From assembly GCA_016946835.1 (NCBI GenBank), contig JACVTC010000011.1:882501-946500 (forward strand): a stretch of 64,000 bases of DNA, in the 5' to 3' direction. The translations under genes and the position numbers were made by a program. The notes under the pieces are model-generated. The model was not told where the DNA came from, ran no database searches, and saw only the letters and a program-made list of their open reading frames with translations. Below are positions 1-12,921 of this stretch, piece after piece; the stretch's first letter is position 1, and the number at the start of each line of letters is the position of its first letter. The stretch comes from Neocallimastix lanati (nom. inval.). Its lineage: Eukaryota > Neocallimastigomycota > Neocallimastigomycetes > Neocallimastigales > Neocallimastigaceae.

Positions 1-132
1 TTCAATTTAATTTCATGGGGAAAAAAAAATGATAATTAATAATAACAATAAAAATAATTATTTTAAATATTAATTAATATTAATAATAATAAAAATGGTC
101 ATCATCATAATAAAAATAATAATAATTAAAAG

Positions 133-503
133 CCAATAAAATCATCTGCAGCATCAAGTTCAAAAGGACTTGTTGGAAAAATTGCAAATATTTTAAAAAT
201 AAGAAATTCTCCTACTAAAATAGAAACCGGTGGTAAATAAATTATTTTCAAAATATTTAAATATTAATAATGAAAAATAATATATATATATATATATTTA
301 TTAAAAATTTTTAATAAAATATTATCAAATTTACATTATATTTAATATTTATTATTATCTTTATATTATATATATATATATATATTTATAACATATTTAT
401 TATTATTATTATTATATTTTATATATTGTAACTATAATTATATACAATTATTTTTAAAAAATTAAATCGTATTTAAATAATAAAAAAATTTTATGATATT
501 TCA

Positions 504-545
<42 letters not shown>

Positions 546-3500
546 ATCTATTTCATAAGATGAATTATCGAAGCATTCACTGAATCTAACAGCGACTACA
601 CCGGGTATTGCTGAAAAAAGTAGTCTGAGATATATGGATGATAATTCTTCATTCTCTTCTATTTCATTATCATCTGCATCCCTATCTGGTATTCAAAATC
701 CTGCTTTAAATTTATATCCAAGTAGAACTCAATCTCCTAATAGACAAGGTAAATTTTGGATTATAGAAGAAGAGGATGAAAATTTAAATAATTTTGATGA
801 TTTATTGGATTCTAATATTCAAAATCGCTCCTTCAGTTCTGTTCCTAGTCATTTCATATCTTCATCTTCTTCATATCATCCTCAAACTGGTGGCGGTATT
901 GCTTCTATCTTAAATAATAATTATAATGGTAATCTTTCCGGTATCGTTATGTCCTCTTCAACAACTAATATATCTGCCAGTGCTTCTAGTGCCAATAGAG
1001 ATTACCATAGTTATTGTTTCGGTGCTGATAAAACTAAAAATACTATTCGTCAAGATTTTAGAGGTTTTTCACCAATTCATTTCAACCATATTAATAGTAA
1101 TGTTAATACTAATGCTGGTTTAGCTTCTATTTTACCTTCTGGTTCTCGTTCTCTAACATCAACTCCAATTCATAATACACCTTTAAATAATAAAAATCCT
1201 ATCAATGTAAATGCCTATCGTTCTCTTTCTCCTGTTCGTGGTCAACCTACAGATAAAGGTGGTACTCATCCCTATATTATCAGAAATCAGGAATTTGGCC
1301 CTTCAGTTCATTTTTCAGATAAAAATATTTTTAATAATAAAAATGGAAATCCATCCGGTCGTTCGGCTACACCATTAAATCAACCTATACCAGAAAATCA
1401 AGATTTATTTAATCCTTTCATGAAAAATACTTCAAATACTCCATCAACAAATGCTAGGGCTAAATATAAAGGTGATCTGCATAATCATTCAAAAATACCA
1501 ACATCTACTCAACCTTCAAATAATGGAGCTAATTTTTCTAATATTGGCGTATTTTATAAATCTTCTTCAGAAAAAATCCCTTTAAATATAAAAAATTATA
1601 TGCTAAATATTATTAATAATTGTATGAATGAAATGCATATTGACCCAAAAAAGAAGGATACATCAGATATAAATTCATCTAATAATAATTATTCATACAT
1701 TAATATGAGTAATCTTTTTCAAACGGTGATAGATTATTTAAATGATGAAATTGTAAATAATTTAAAATTATCATTTATTTATTTATTTATTTATTTTTAT
1801 TCTATATATAAATATTTTTTATTTTAAAAAAAAAAAAATGAAAATTTTTAAATTATTATCTAAAAAAATATATGATATGTATAAATATATATAATTTTTT
1901 TTTTAAAAAAAAAAGTTTGTTTAAATTATATATATTTATATATTATAATATTTATATCTTAAATATTACTAATACTTTTATTTTAATTTTTTTTATACAT
2001 ATATATTTATATATATAATATTTATTTTTATATTATTTATTTATATATTTTAATATTTTTTCATAATATTGATTAAATTATATTAAAATTAAGGAATCCT
2101 ATCATAAAAATAAACATAATATTAATAAATATTGGAGAAATGATGTTAAACAATTTAATAATTCAGATGATTATGATATGAAATGGGTAGAATGGATTTT
2201 ATCTTTTGAAAATTTGAAGGATAGAGAAAAAATTGAAAAAATAAAATCTTTGATGGAAGAGGTTTCCGAAAATCGAATAAAAGAATTAATGAATAGTATG
2301 GAAGAAAATCATAAAAAGGAGTTAGAAGAATCAAATCTTATGTATGAAAATAAAATAAAAGAAATTGAACAGTTAAAAGAAAGTACTATTAAAATTTTGG
2401 ATGATGAATTAAAAAAGGTAAGAAATCAAATTGATTTAACGGGTAAACAACATTATGAACGAATTAAAAAAATTGAAACGGATAAAAAAATATTAGTTGA
2501 ACGATTTAGCGATGAAATTAATGAAAATAAAAAACGACTCAATAAAGAATTAGAGGTACTCAATAAGGAATATAAAAATGAATTAATTGATTTACGGACT
2601 CAAATTACAAATTATAAATCTCAATTAGAAGATTTGGAAAAGGAAAGAGATCAATTGAATGAAAAAATTAAAGAAATAAAAAATGAAAAGGATGAATACG
2701 AAATGGAATTATCATTAAGTCGTGAAAGTTTAGAAAATGAAAAAAGCAAATTGGAGAGAAAACTTGATAATAAAGAAGTAGAAATGAAAGAAATGAAAAA
2801 TGAAAATGATGAAAGAATGAGTGAATTAATTAATGACTACGAAGAAAAAATACAAAATAAAATTGAGGAAATACAAAATTTAAAACAATACTATGAAAAT
2901 ACCATAAAAAGTAGTATGGAAGATGTATTTGCAGATATACAACCCTTGAAAGAAAATGAAATTAATGAATTAAAATTAAACTTTAGAAATTCCATTCAAG
3001 CAAAGTCTATTATGAATGAAATTTTGAAAAGAAAAGTTGAAAAACCTGAGCCTCAAAGAGTAGAAGTTTCAAAAGAAAAGAATAATAAAAAAGATAATCA
3101 TTCGAAAAATACAAATTTAGAGAATTTAAATTCTTTACCGGAACCACATCAACGTCTAGCGAAAAAAGAAAGTGAAATTATTAATTTGAAAAAAGAGTAT
3201 GATGATTTAAATGAAATTAAGAATAGAGTAATTGCAGAAAATGATTTATTTAATGGAAAAAAAATAAATAGATTAACTCAAAAGAATATGGAAGCAATGG
3301 ATGAATTAGTTAGAACCAATGCGGATAATTTAGAAATAATGGATATAGAAAAGGCAAATAATATAGCATATAGCGAACAATTAATTGGAAAATTAGATAA
3401 ATTAAAAGATGATATCGATAGAAAAGATAACGAATATAAGGATGAAATTTTAAAATTGAAGGTTGAACAAAGTCAAAAAATTGATAAAATTAATGATATT

Positions 3501-6500
3501 CATCAAAAGGAAATAGAATCCTTTAAAAATGATGAAAAGAAAAATATTAATGATTTAAGTCAGTACTATAATGAAGAACTATCCAAAGTAAGAAGCAATA
3601 ATCAATTTAAAATTAGTCAATTAAATAAAGATTTTGATGATATTAAGAAGAAATTAATTAGTGATAATGAAAATAAAATTAATGGATTACAAAAAATACA
3701 TGATCATGAAGTTAAAAAGTTATTGAGTCGTAATTCAGACCTTATTAGTGAATATAGTGAAAAAATTAAGACTATCAGTATAGAAAATGAAGATAAGTTA
3801 ATAGCTCTTGAATTAAATCAAAAAAAGGAAATAAAAGCTATTAATAAGAATACAAAGGAAAAAATTAATATTATTAATAATAAATATATTCAAGATATGA
3901 ACGATAGCAAATCCGAATTCAATAAACAAATTGAAATGTTAAAGAAAAATAATAAAAATAATATTAAAACTATTAAGGAAAATCATGACAAAGAAGTTCA
4001 AGAATTGAAAAAAAGTAGTTCTGATCTCGGTAAAAAAATGAAAGATAGTCATAAAAAAGAATATTTATTATTGAAAAAAGAAAGTGAAGATAAATTAAAA
4101 GAGTTGGATGAAAAATATCAAGAAAAAATAAATAAAATTAATAGTAATAATGAAGATAAAATTAACGAATTAAATAAAAAATATAGTGAAGAAATGATGA
4201 AATTGGAAGAATCCAATAAAAATGCTATTGATCTCCTGAAAAGAAATCACAGAGAAAAAATATATAATATTAATATGGAAAATGATAAAAAAATTGAAGA
4301 AATTAACAATAGATATCAAAAGGAGATTATTAGAAATTGTAACAAATTTGAATCTGATTTTAGTGAGTTGAAGGACAGTTCAATGGATCTTTTGGATTCT
4401 ATAGAAAAAAGCAATGAGGAGAGGATTAGGGAATTAAATACAAGTCATCAAATGGAGTTAATTAACCTTAGAACATATAGTGATATTGAAATTGAGAAAT
4501 TAAGAAAAGAAAATGAAAATACTATTAATATATTAAATGATAAAAAAGACATTAAACTTAATGAACTTGTAAGTAAATACAATTTAGAAGTTCATAATTT
4601 GAAAGAGGAAAATGAAAAAGAAATAAAAAAAGTTAATTCCAGTCATAATCAAGAAATTTCTCAAATTCAAAATGAAAATAAAGAAAAAATAAAATCTTTA
4701 AAATTAAAATATAAGGAAGAAATTTCTAATCTCAAAAATCAAAATAAAATTAAATTATTTGAATTAGATAATAAATATAGTGAAGAATTAATCAATTTGA
4801 CTAATGAAAATGAAGAAAAAATAACTAATACCAAGAATGAATACAAGGAAAAAGTGAGATCTATTAAACTAGCTAAAGAAAAGGAAATAAAAGAATTAAA
4901 AGCTGAACATCAAAAAATGATGGGTGAGTTTAAAGAAAGAAGTCGTTCAGAAATTGAAAGAATTCTTTCTGAAAATGATTTAAAATTAAGTAAGGATTTA
5001 ATTGATGCAAATTCACAGAATATTATTGATTTGGAATATGAAAATGATGATAAATTGAAAATACTTAATTCGCAGTACCCCGATGAAATTCAAAAGTATC
5101 ATGATAAAACTAATGATATTATTAATGAAATTAAGGAAAAGTATAATAAGGACATCCATACTCTCCAAAACGATAATCAACAAAAGATTAATGAAATTAA
5201 TAATAAATATCATGATAAAATTGCATCTGTAAAGAATAAAAATATAGAAATGATCAATGAATTAAATACTAAGCATCAAGAAGAACTTGAATCTCTTAAT
5301 AATGAAAATATAATGAAGATAAATGAAGTGTCATCTGATTTCAATAATAAAGTCAATACTCTTAATAATATTAATGATGAAAAAATTAAGCAATTAGATG
5401 ATAAATATAAAAATGAGATTTCGAATTTAAAGAAACAATATGAAAGTAATATTGATCAATTAATTAATAACCATAATAAGGAAATGAACAATCTTAAGTC
5501 AAAAGACCTTGATAAAATTCAATTAATGAGCAATAATCATCAACAGGAATTAATGAATTTAGAAAAATCGAATAATGCTAAAATAAATGAATTAATTGAC
5601 AGTCATCACAAAAAAATTATGATGATTAAATCTCAAAACGAAAGTATTATTAATGAAATGAAAAATAAATACAGTGCTGAGATTTCTAATTTAAATATTC
5701 AAAATGAAAATAAAATTGAAATTCTTAATAAAAAGCATCAAGATGCAATGAGTGATCTTAACCGTCAAAATGAATTAAAAATTTCTAGAATTATTGAAGC
5801 TCATCAAAAAGAAATTGTTTCATTAAATGAACAAAATAGTATGAAAATGTATGAGATGAACAATAATTATATTAGTGAAGTCTCATATTTAAAGAAACAT
5901 AGTCGTGAAATGATAAAACGTCTGAGTAGTAGAAGTTTACAGGAATTGAGAAGTAGTGAGGACATGATTAATGAATTAAACAATAAACACAAAATGGAAA
6001 TTCAAAACTTAACAAAAGATAATGAAACAAAATTAAATGAATTAAATGATAAATATAAACAAGAAAAACTAAATTTAATTACTGCTAATAGTAGTAATAT
6101 TGCTGAAATTAATAGTAAGCATCAAGAAGAAATAAAGAAAATAATAGAATCTAATGAAAATGAAATTCAAAAATTAAATAAGATTCATAGTGAAGAAATT
6201 AAAAATCTTAAGACTTCCAATGGTAAATACATTAATAGATTAAATTCCATCCATCAGGAAGAAATAGAAAAATTGAATCAACAAAATAATGATCGTATCA
6301 ATAAATTAATAGATAAACATGAGGAAGATATTGTAGCCTTAAATAGTAAAAATGATGAATTAATAAAAGAAATGAATACAAAATATTATAAAGAAATCGA
6401 AACCCTTAATGTTGATAATTCAAATAAATTAAAGGAAATGGATGATCAGCATAAAGAAGAAATACTTCAACTTCAAAATAGTAATAAAATTATTATAAAT

Positions 6501-9500
6501 AAACTAAACGAAAAACATAAGGAAGAAATTGATCATTTGAATTACGAAAATAATATTATGATTAGTAAACTTGTGGAAAAATACGAATTAGAAAACGAAA
6601 ATTTGAAACAAAAGAATGAAAGTAATATTACCTCATTAGAAATTAAATTTGGAAATGAAGTTGATGCCTTAAAATCAAGTAAAAACAAAATTATTGAAGA
6701 ATTAGATAGAAAGCATAATAATGAAATTGAAATTCATAATAGATTAAATAATGAAAGAATAAACGAATTGCAGAAACAACATAGTAAAGAACTTTTAGAT
6801 TTAAGAAATTTAAATGAAAATTCTATTAAAGAATTGAATGATAATCATCGTCAAGAAATTAACTACATTAATTTTAAAAATAAAGAAAAAATTGATAGAA
6901 TTACAAAGGAATACCAAAATCAAATTAATGAAATTAATAATAAGAATAAAGAGCTTATGAACAATATAAATAATGATCATCAAAATGAAATTTACAATTT
7001 GAAAACAACTAATGAAAATATAATTAATGAATTGAATGAAAAGCACAAAAAGGAAATAACTGAATTAAAAATTGAAAATGAAGATTTAGTAAGGGTCCTT
7101 GGAAATAAATACACTAAGCAAATTGATGATTTAACAAAACAAAATGAAGAAAAAAATAAAGAATTAAATAAGAAATTTAAGAATGATATGAAACAATTAG
7201 CTGATAATAATGAAAAAATATTAAAGGAAATTACTGAAAAATATAAGAATGACATAGAGGAACTAAAAAATATAAATGAAAATGAAATTAATGAGCTTAA
7301 CGAAAGACATCAAAGAATTGTTGAAAAATTAAACACAAATAACGATTCTAAAATTGAAGATTTAACTAATAAATACCAAAAAGAAATTAAAAATTTAAAA
7401 GAAATTAATAATGACTTGATAAATAAATTAAACGAAAATCATCAAGAAGAACTTGATAAATTAAATAAAGATAAAGATGAAAAAGTAGAAAGTTTAATCA
7501 AATCATATCAAGATGAAATTAACAATCTAAAGGCTAATCATAAAATAGAAATGAATGACATAAATGTCAAACATCAGGAGGAAATAGAAAATTTAAGAAA
7601 AAACAAAGATGAAAGAATATTGGAATTAAGTAATATGCATGAAGAAAAAATTAAACAGTTAAAATTAGATAATATGGAAAAAATTGACCAACTTAATAAT
7701 AAGCATCAATTTGAAATTCAAACTATTAAAAATGATAGTGAACAAACAATTAATAATTTAAATACTAAATATGATAATGATATCAAAGATTTAAAGCTGA
7801 AGAATGAAAAAGCTTTAAAGGAAGCTTATGAAAGGAACAAGGAAGAGATGGAATTAATATATCAAAATAAAGAGAATAAAATTGAAGAAATGAATCAAAA
7901 GTATCAAGAAGAAATACGAGCTATAAAATTAGAAAATAATAATATAATTTCATTAATAAAGATTAAGCATCAAGAAGACATTAATGAATTAAATATGGAT
8001 AAACAAAAATTAATAGATGAAATTAGTGATAAATATAAAAAGGAAATAACTACTTTAAAGAATAAAAATAAGAATGATCTCGACGAATTAACAAAAAAAT
8101 ATCAAAATGAAATTAGTTCATTAAATAAAATTAATGATGAAAAAATTAACGAATTGAATAATAGGCTTCAAGAAGAAATTGATAGTAAAATTATTTATAA
8201 TGATGAAAATATTAATGTGTTAAGAGCAAAACATAGAGAAGAAGTTCTTGAATTAAAGAATAATCATGAGAAAGTACTTAACGATATGGTTAAAAAGCAT
8301 GAAGAAGAAATAAATGATTTAGTCAGTAAAAATAATGATGCCGTTCAAGCCTTGAAAAGAAAGCATAATGAGGAACAAAAAAATTTAAAAATCATGAATC
8401 AAGATGTTATTAAAGTTTTAAAAAACAGTTATAAAGAAGAAATTGATAGTATTAATGATAATAATGAAAAATTAATTCAATCATTAAAGGATCAATATCA
8501 TGATGAAATTGAAGAATTAAATAAAAATAAAGAATTAAGAATTAATGAATTAGAAAATAAGCATCAAAAAGAATTATTGAATATGAAGATTGAATATGAA
8601 AATATTAAAGATGAATTAGAGGAACTAAGAAATAAGAAAATTTTTGAAGAAAATGTTAGAGCAGCTACATTCAGAAGAGGAGAAGAAGAAAAAGCAAAGA
8701 GAGAAAGATTCCAAAAAGAAAGAATTGAAGCAATAAGAATTGAAAAGGAAAAAGAAAATATTGAAAAGGAAAAAGAAAAACTTAAAAAAGAAAAAGAAGA
8801 ATTGAAAAAAGAAAAAGAGAAGTTGGAAAGAGAAAAAGAAATGTTTCAAAAAGAAAAAGAGGAATTTGAAGAAGAAAAGGATGAATTAGAAGAAGAGAAA
8901 AAACTACTTCAGAAAGAAGAACTAGAAGCTGAAAGAGAAAGAATTGAGAAAGAAAGAATTGAAAAAGAAAAACTTAAACGAGAAAAAGAAGAATTAGAAA
9001 AGGAAAAAGAGAAACTTCAAAGAGAGAAAGAAGCACAAAAACAGAGAGAAAAAGAGAGAGTAAAAGAAGAATATTCAGACAAATATTATGAAAATAGATA
9101 TCATGGTAATGAAAAAGCTAAGATGTATCAACGTAATCTTGAAAATAATATGATTTTAAATTTAAGAAAGAATGTTACAAAGACAATTCAACCTGAACAA
9201 AGCAAATTATTAATGAAGAAGAATATGAATACGAATGAGCATAAACCAAATTCTTACCAAGCTCAGCGTAATAAGAGAACTACAGAAAATATTGACAATA
9301 GATTGAGGACCTTAAGACCTATTGGTTTAGTTGATATTGATTCTGTTTCTTCATTAAATACTTCATCTAGTTCTATTATGTTAAACAAAACTGTTGATAA
9401 TAAATTAGAAAATAAGCATGATATTAATAACGAAAATAAAAATATTCCTAATAGAAATAAACAAGATATTAATAATGAAAATAAAAATATTCCTAATAGA

Positions 9501-9659
9501 AATAAACAATATATTGATAATGAAAATGGGAATATTCCTAATCAAAACAATGAAAATAGAGAGAAACCATCTAATAAAGAAGATAAGTACTATCAAATGT
9601 TACGCCATATAAATAGTGAAGGTAATTATCAAAAATTATTTAATATAAATTATATATAA
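133..9659 (+). CDS. Giant hendecad-repeat coiled-coil protein, 5' end incomplete
   Basis: Three exons are visible: 133-232, 560-1752 and 2094-9659. Introns 233-559 (GTAAAT..AAG) and 1753-2093 (GTAAAT..AAG) keep phase exactly, giving 2952 residues; an in-frame stop just before the acceptor at 131-132 shows that earlier exons are needed. Residues 1 to about 460 are Ser/Asn-rich and low in structure. Residues about 470-760 are ordinary charged coiled coil. Residues about 894-2610 are about 78 tandem copies of a 22-residue unit of the type INELNxKHQEEIxxLxxxNE, with occasional 11-residue half units, as expected of hendecads. Residues about 2613-2760 are almost pure Glu/Lys/Arg (single-helix-like). 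The C-terminus has a 15-residue repeat. I recognise no catalytic domain; a structural role such as a tether, rootlet or spindle scaffold is only inference. Confidence 0.85.
3480..8630 (+). repeat. About 78 coding repeats of 66 bp (22 residues)
   Basis: Within the giant coiled-coil gene, units of 66 bp follow each other almost without a break. The protein consensus is I-N-E-L-N-x-K-H/Y-x-E-E-I-x-x-L-x-x-x-N-E-x-K. Register slips are rare: an 18-residue unit near 5913-5966 and 11-residue half units near 4069, 4489 and 5020. Codons differ from unit to unit, so the array is old and kept by protein-level selection and is not a recently expanded minisatellite. Confidence 0.85.
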
Positions 9660-9864
9660 AAAATAGAATTTATAATATTATAATTTATATATTTATTTAT
9701 TATTTATTTATTAATTTATTTATTTATTATTATTTATTTATTATTTATTTATTTATTTTATATTTATTTATTTATTTCTTATATTAATTTATCACTAAAA
9801 TTTCTATGAAATTATTAACATTTAATTCTTTTTTAATATATAATTTATAGAAAATAACAAGTTA

Positions 9865-10461
9865 ATGAATGAAATTTTTTCGGGTCAACCATCTTTTAAT
9901 CCAAATAATGATAGTGATAGCTTAAATCCAAATTATAATAATAATCAAATGATAAATGAACCAACTGATAACAATAATAATAATAATAATAATAATAATA
10001 CCAATGGTGATAAATCATCATCATTACAAAATGAAATTGCTAAAATTATTGATGATAATAATAACATTGGTAGAGAAATATATAAAATGAATGAAGAAAA
10101 TAAAAAATTAATAAATTTATTACAATGCCTCAATACTTCTTCTAACATTTTTGCTGAAAAAAAGAAGAATTTAGAAAATTATATTATTAGCCAATCTTCC
10201 TTATTAAATGACGCTAAGAAAATGTTTATTGAAGAATACTATAAAGCGAAAGACATGGAACAAGAAATTGATAATTTAAAATCAAATAATAGTCACATGA
10301 AGAAAAAGTTAGACGAATGTCGTGATAATGAATTTAAAATGAAATTACAGTCCTCAAAGGAGAGGTATCTTTTAAATAATTTTGTGGATACTAAACAACC
10401 TTTTAACTTTCCTTCTACAGTAGATTTACCAAAATTCTATACTGATGCTCCTAAATTTTGA
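9865..10461 (+). CDS. Small Asn-rich coiled-coil protein, function unknown
   Basis: This gives 198 residues from the ATG at 9865 to TGA at 10459. Residues 1-50 are Asn/Asp-rich, including a run of ten Asn encoded by AAT/AAC codons. Residues about 52-160 form a charged helical, probably coiled-coil, region. The C-terminal about 30 residues are Phe/Pro-rich (FNFPSTVDLPKFYTDAPKF). An acceptor-like TTTATAG lies just upstream (to 9850), so a spliced 5' leader is possible. It lies about 200 bp downstream of the giant coiled-coil gene on the same strand and could be a partner, but nothing in the sequence proves this. I do not recognise the family. Confidence 0.6.
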   Translation: MNEIFSGQPSFNPNNDSDSLNPNYNNNQMINEPTDNNNNNNNNNNTNGDKSSSLQNEIAKIIDDNNNIGREIYKMNEENKKLINLLQCLNTSSNIFAEKKKNLENYIISQSSLLNDAKKMFIEEYYKAKDMEQEIDNLKSNNSHMKKKLDECRDNEFKMKLQSSKERYLLNNFVDTKQPFNFPSTVDLPKFYTDAPKF

Positions 10462-11045
10462 AAAATTTTGTAAAAATATATCTATTGCTCAAAATTGGAA
10501 GCATCATGAAAAGAAAGAAAAAAAAAAAAAGTAATCATAAAAATTTATATTTTAATTTTTAATAACATTTTTCAATATATATTATAATATATATACTACC
10601 TCCCCTCTTCTTTTTTTTTTTTTATTTTTATATAAATATAATTGAATAATTTAAATAAAATTTAATTATTAGTTATTATTTTTGTTATTAAGATGTTGAA
10701 TATATAATTTAAAAAATAATTTCTTTATAATAATTATATTATAAAGAAATTATTTTTTAAATATAATAATTATAATAATATAATATCATATAAAATTGTA
10801 TATTTAATTAATTTACTATTTTAATTTATTCAATTATTAATCATAATTATTTTAATAAATATATTTTTGTTTTTATAAAGTTTATATTTTAATATACAAA
10901 AAAAAAAAAATTAATTAAATATAACATTACTATTAAAATTTATAATTAATTTTATATCTTAACAATCGTAAAAATAAAGTTAAAATAAAAAAGTAATAAT
11001 ATATATATTATATTTTTCTTTTTTTAATATTTTTAATTTTATTTG

Positions 11046-11088
<43 letters not shown>

Positions 11089-12921
11089 TTATTATTTGCT
11101 ATGCATTTACAGATTTATAAAAATTTTTATACTATTATTTTAATTAATTATCAATTATATATTAACATGTATTTATATATATATTATAAAATATGATAAA
11201 AAATAATTTAAAAGAATATTTAAAAATTTTTCTAAATTTTATAAGTATATTTATTTTTATTTTATTTTTTTTTTTAAAAAAAAATACTTAGTATAATATC
11301 AAAATTCGTATATGTTTATTCAAAAGATTTTAATACTAATTCATAATAAATATCCCTTAAATATTTCTTATATATTTGTTAGTATGTGCGCTAGCATATA
11401 TAAGCTTCCTGGTTCGGTCCCTCCCTTTATCCATTTCTGGTTTTCTTCATAAGAGGTCTTTACGGTATATGATAGTTAGGGTTACTGGTAAAGTATTTCT
11501 CATCCCCTTATATATATATATATATTATTCTTAATCTCCTAAGTAAAAAGACAAGATATTGTCCTAACTGTGGGCCTAAGAGGGTTGTACAATTATTGTC
11601 ATTTAATATATTTACGAAGGAATTCCTAGCATATGTATACATATTCATGTAGATAAATTCTACAAAAGCAATTTTCCTGACTAATATGTAATTATCAAGT
11701 GAGTAAGGACATATTACATTGGGTTCGATTATACTGGTCTCACTTTAAAGGAAAATAGAAACTGGAGAGACACTCCAAGAAAAAGCGTAATAGAAAATTC
11801 TCAGCAATAGTATAATAGTATGAATTTCAGAACGTCAATGCTGAACATTTAGTAATACCGTCCAGCAAATATCTTCCATATGCAAAAGCATACGGAAGTA
11901 TTATGACTACCTTAATATTCCCATGCCTTGAGGGGGGCTAAAGATCGTTACACACCGGAAGTAAAAAAAAAAAAAAAGAAAAAAAAAGTTGTAAATTTCT
12001 AGATCATTTCCATTTTTGTTGTAATCTTTCTAATCTTGAATAAAAAATTTTTATCTAAATCTCTAATAGCATGTAGAAATATCTTAGATACAAGAGGTCA
12101 TATTATTAAGAAATCACTTATTTTATAATAAGTGAATAATTCACACAATTATATTAAATGTAATATAAATAAAATAAATTATTATAAATACAGCTGAATC
12201 AGATATTTTAACAATAAAATTTTCACCATAAAGATTACGAAAATTAAACTTTATTATATAAAAATAAATAAAATTAAATTGAAAATAAAAAAAAGTTCAA
12301 TATTTTATACCATAAGATAAATCAATCAAATAATGATATTTATAATTAAATATATTATTATTTAACTAAACTTTTTGACAAGTCGATAAACTACCTTTCT
12401 GATTCAACATTTTTTTTTATTTTAATTATTTTTTTTATGGTAATTTATCTTCACTTCATTTAAAAAATAAGAAATAAAAAAAATAAAAAAAAAAAAAAAA
12501 AAATTTAGTAATCATTTATTCTTTTATAATCACGTGTAACTAATATTAGATCATCTGATTATTTATAATTTATATATATTTTATGTATTTTCATAACCTT
12601 TTTAAGAATTAAAAAATATTTGAAAAGATTTCTATAATAAAAAAAATATTAAAATTAAAGTTTTCCTTTTCAAGTAAAAAACAAAAAAAAAAAAAAAAAT
12701 TTTTGTTAAAAGAAGTTTATTAACTAATCTAATAAAATTAAATTTTTTATATTTCGTAACTTTAAAATTTATATAAACCAAAACAAAATATAGAAATAAA
12801 TAAATTTTATAAATATAGATTATTTTTTTTTCGAATTTTGAAAATAAATATAAATTACTTTTAAAATTTATTCAAATTAGAATACAAAAAAGAAAAGTTA
12901 ATAGAAGTACAAACAAGAAAA
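10462..12921. other. Intergenic AT-rich stretch
   Basis: No gene is visible. It holds (ATT)n at about 11047-11085, a long complementary pair around 10716-10758 (an AAAAAATAATTTCTTTATAA arm and its reverse complement), and a more complex, less AT-rich block at about 11378-11990 that is listed separately. From 12000 to 12900 I see only AT-rich sequence and poly-A/T tracts. Confidence 0.6.
11378..11990 (+). mobile_element. Possible SINE or truncated LINE 3' end with poly-A tail
   Basis: This block has clearly more G+C than its surroundings and ends in a long A-rich tract (11964-11989). Near its start, 11411-11420 reads GGTTCGGTCC, close to a pol III B box. At 11833-11855 it carries CGTCAATGCTGAACATTTAG, nearly the same as a motif in both LINE-type tails at 44407 and 46442. 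A hairpin CTTCCATATGC/GCATACGGAAG sits at 11873-11898. A promoter-like head, a body, a LINE-like tail motif and poly-A match SINE layout, but no target-site duplication was identified. Confidence 0.4.

Noticed and set aside
8625-8849. Minus-strand Phe/Ser-rich frame and similar frames inside the giant gene
   Set aside because: Mirror images of the Glu/Lys codons on the plus strand; the plus-strand frame is supported by a 22-residue periodicity.
11378-11990. CRISPR array or group I intron
   Set aside because: No regularly spaced repeats and no recognisable P/Q/R/S core elements; the sequence fits a retroposed element better.
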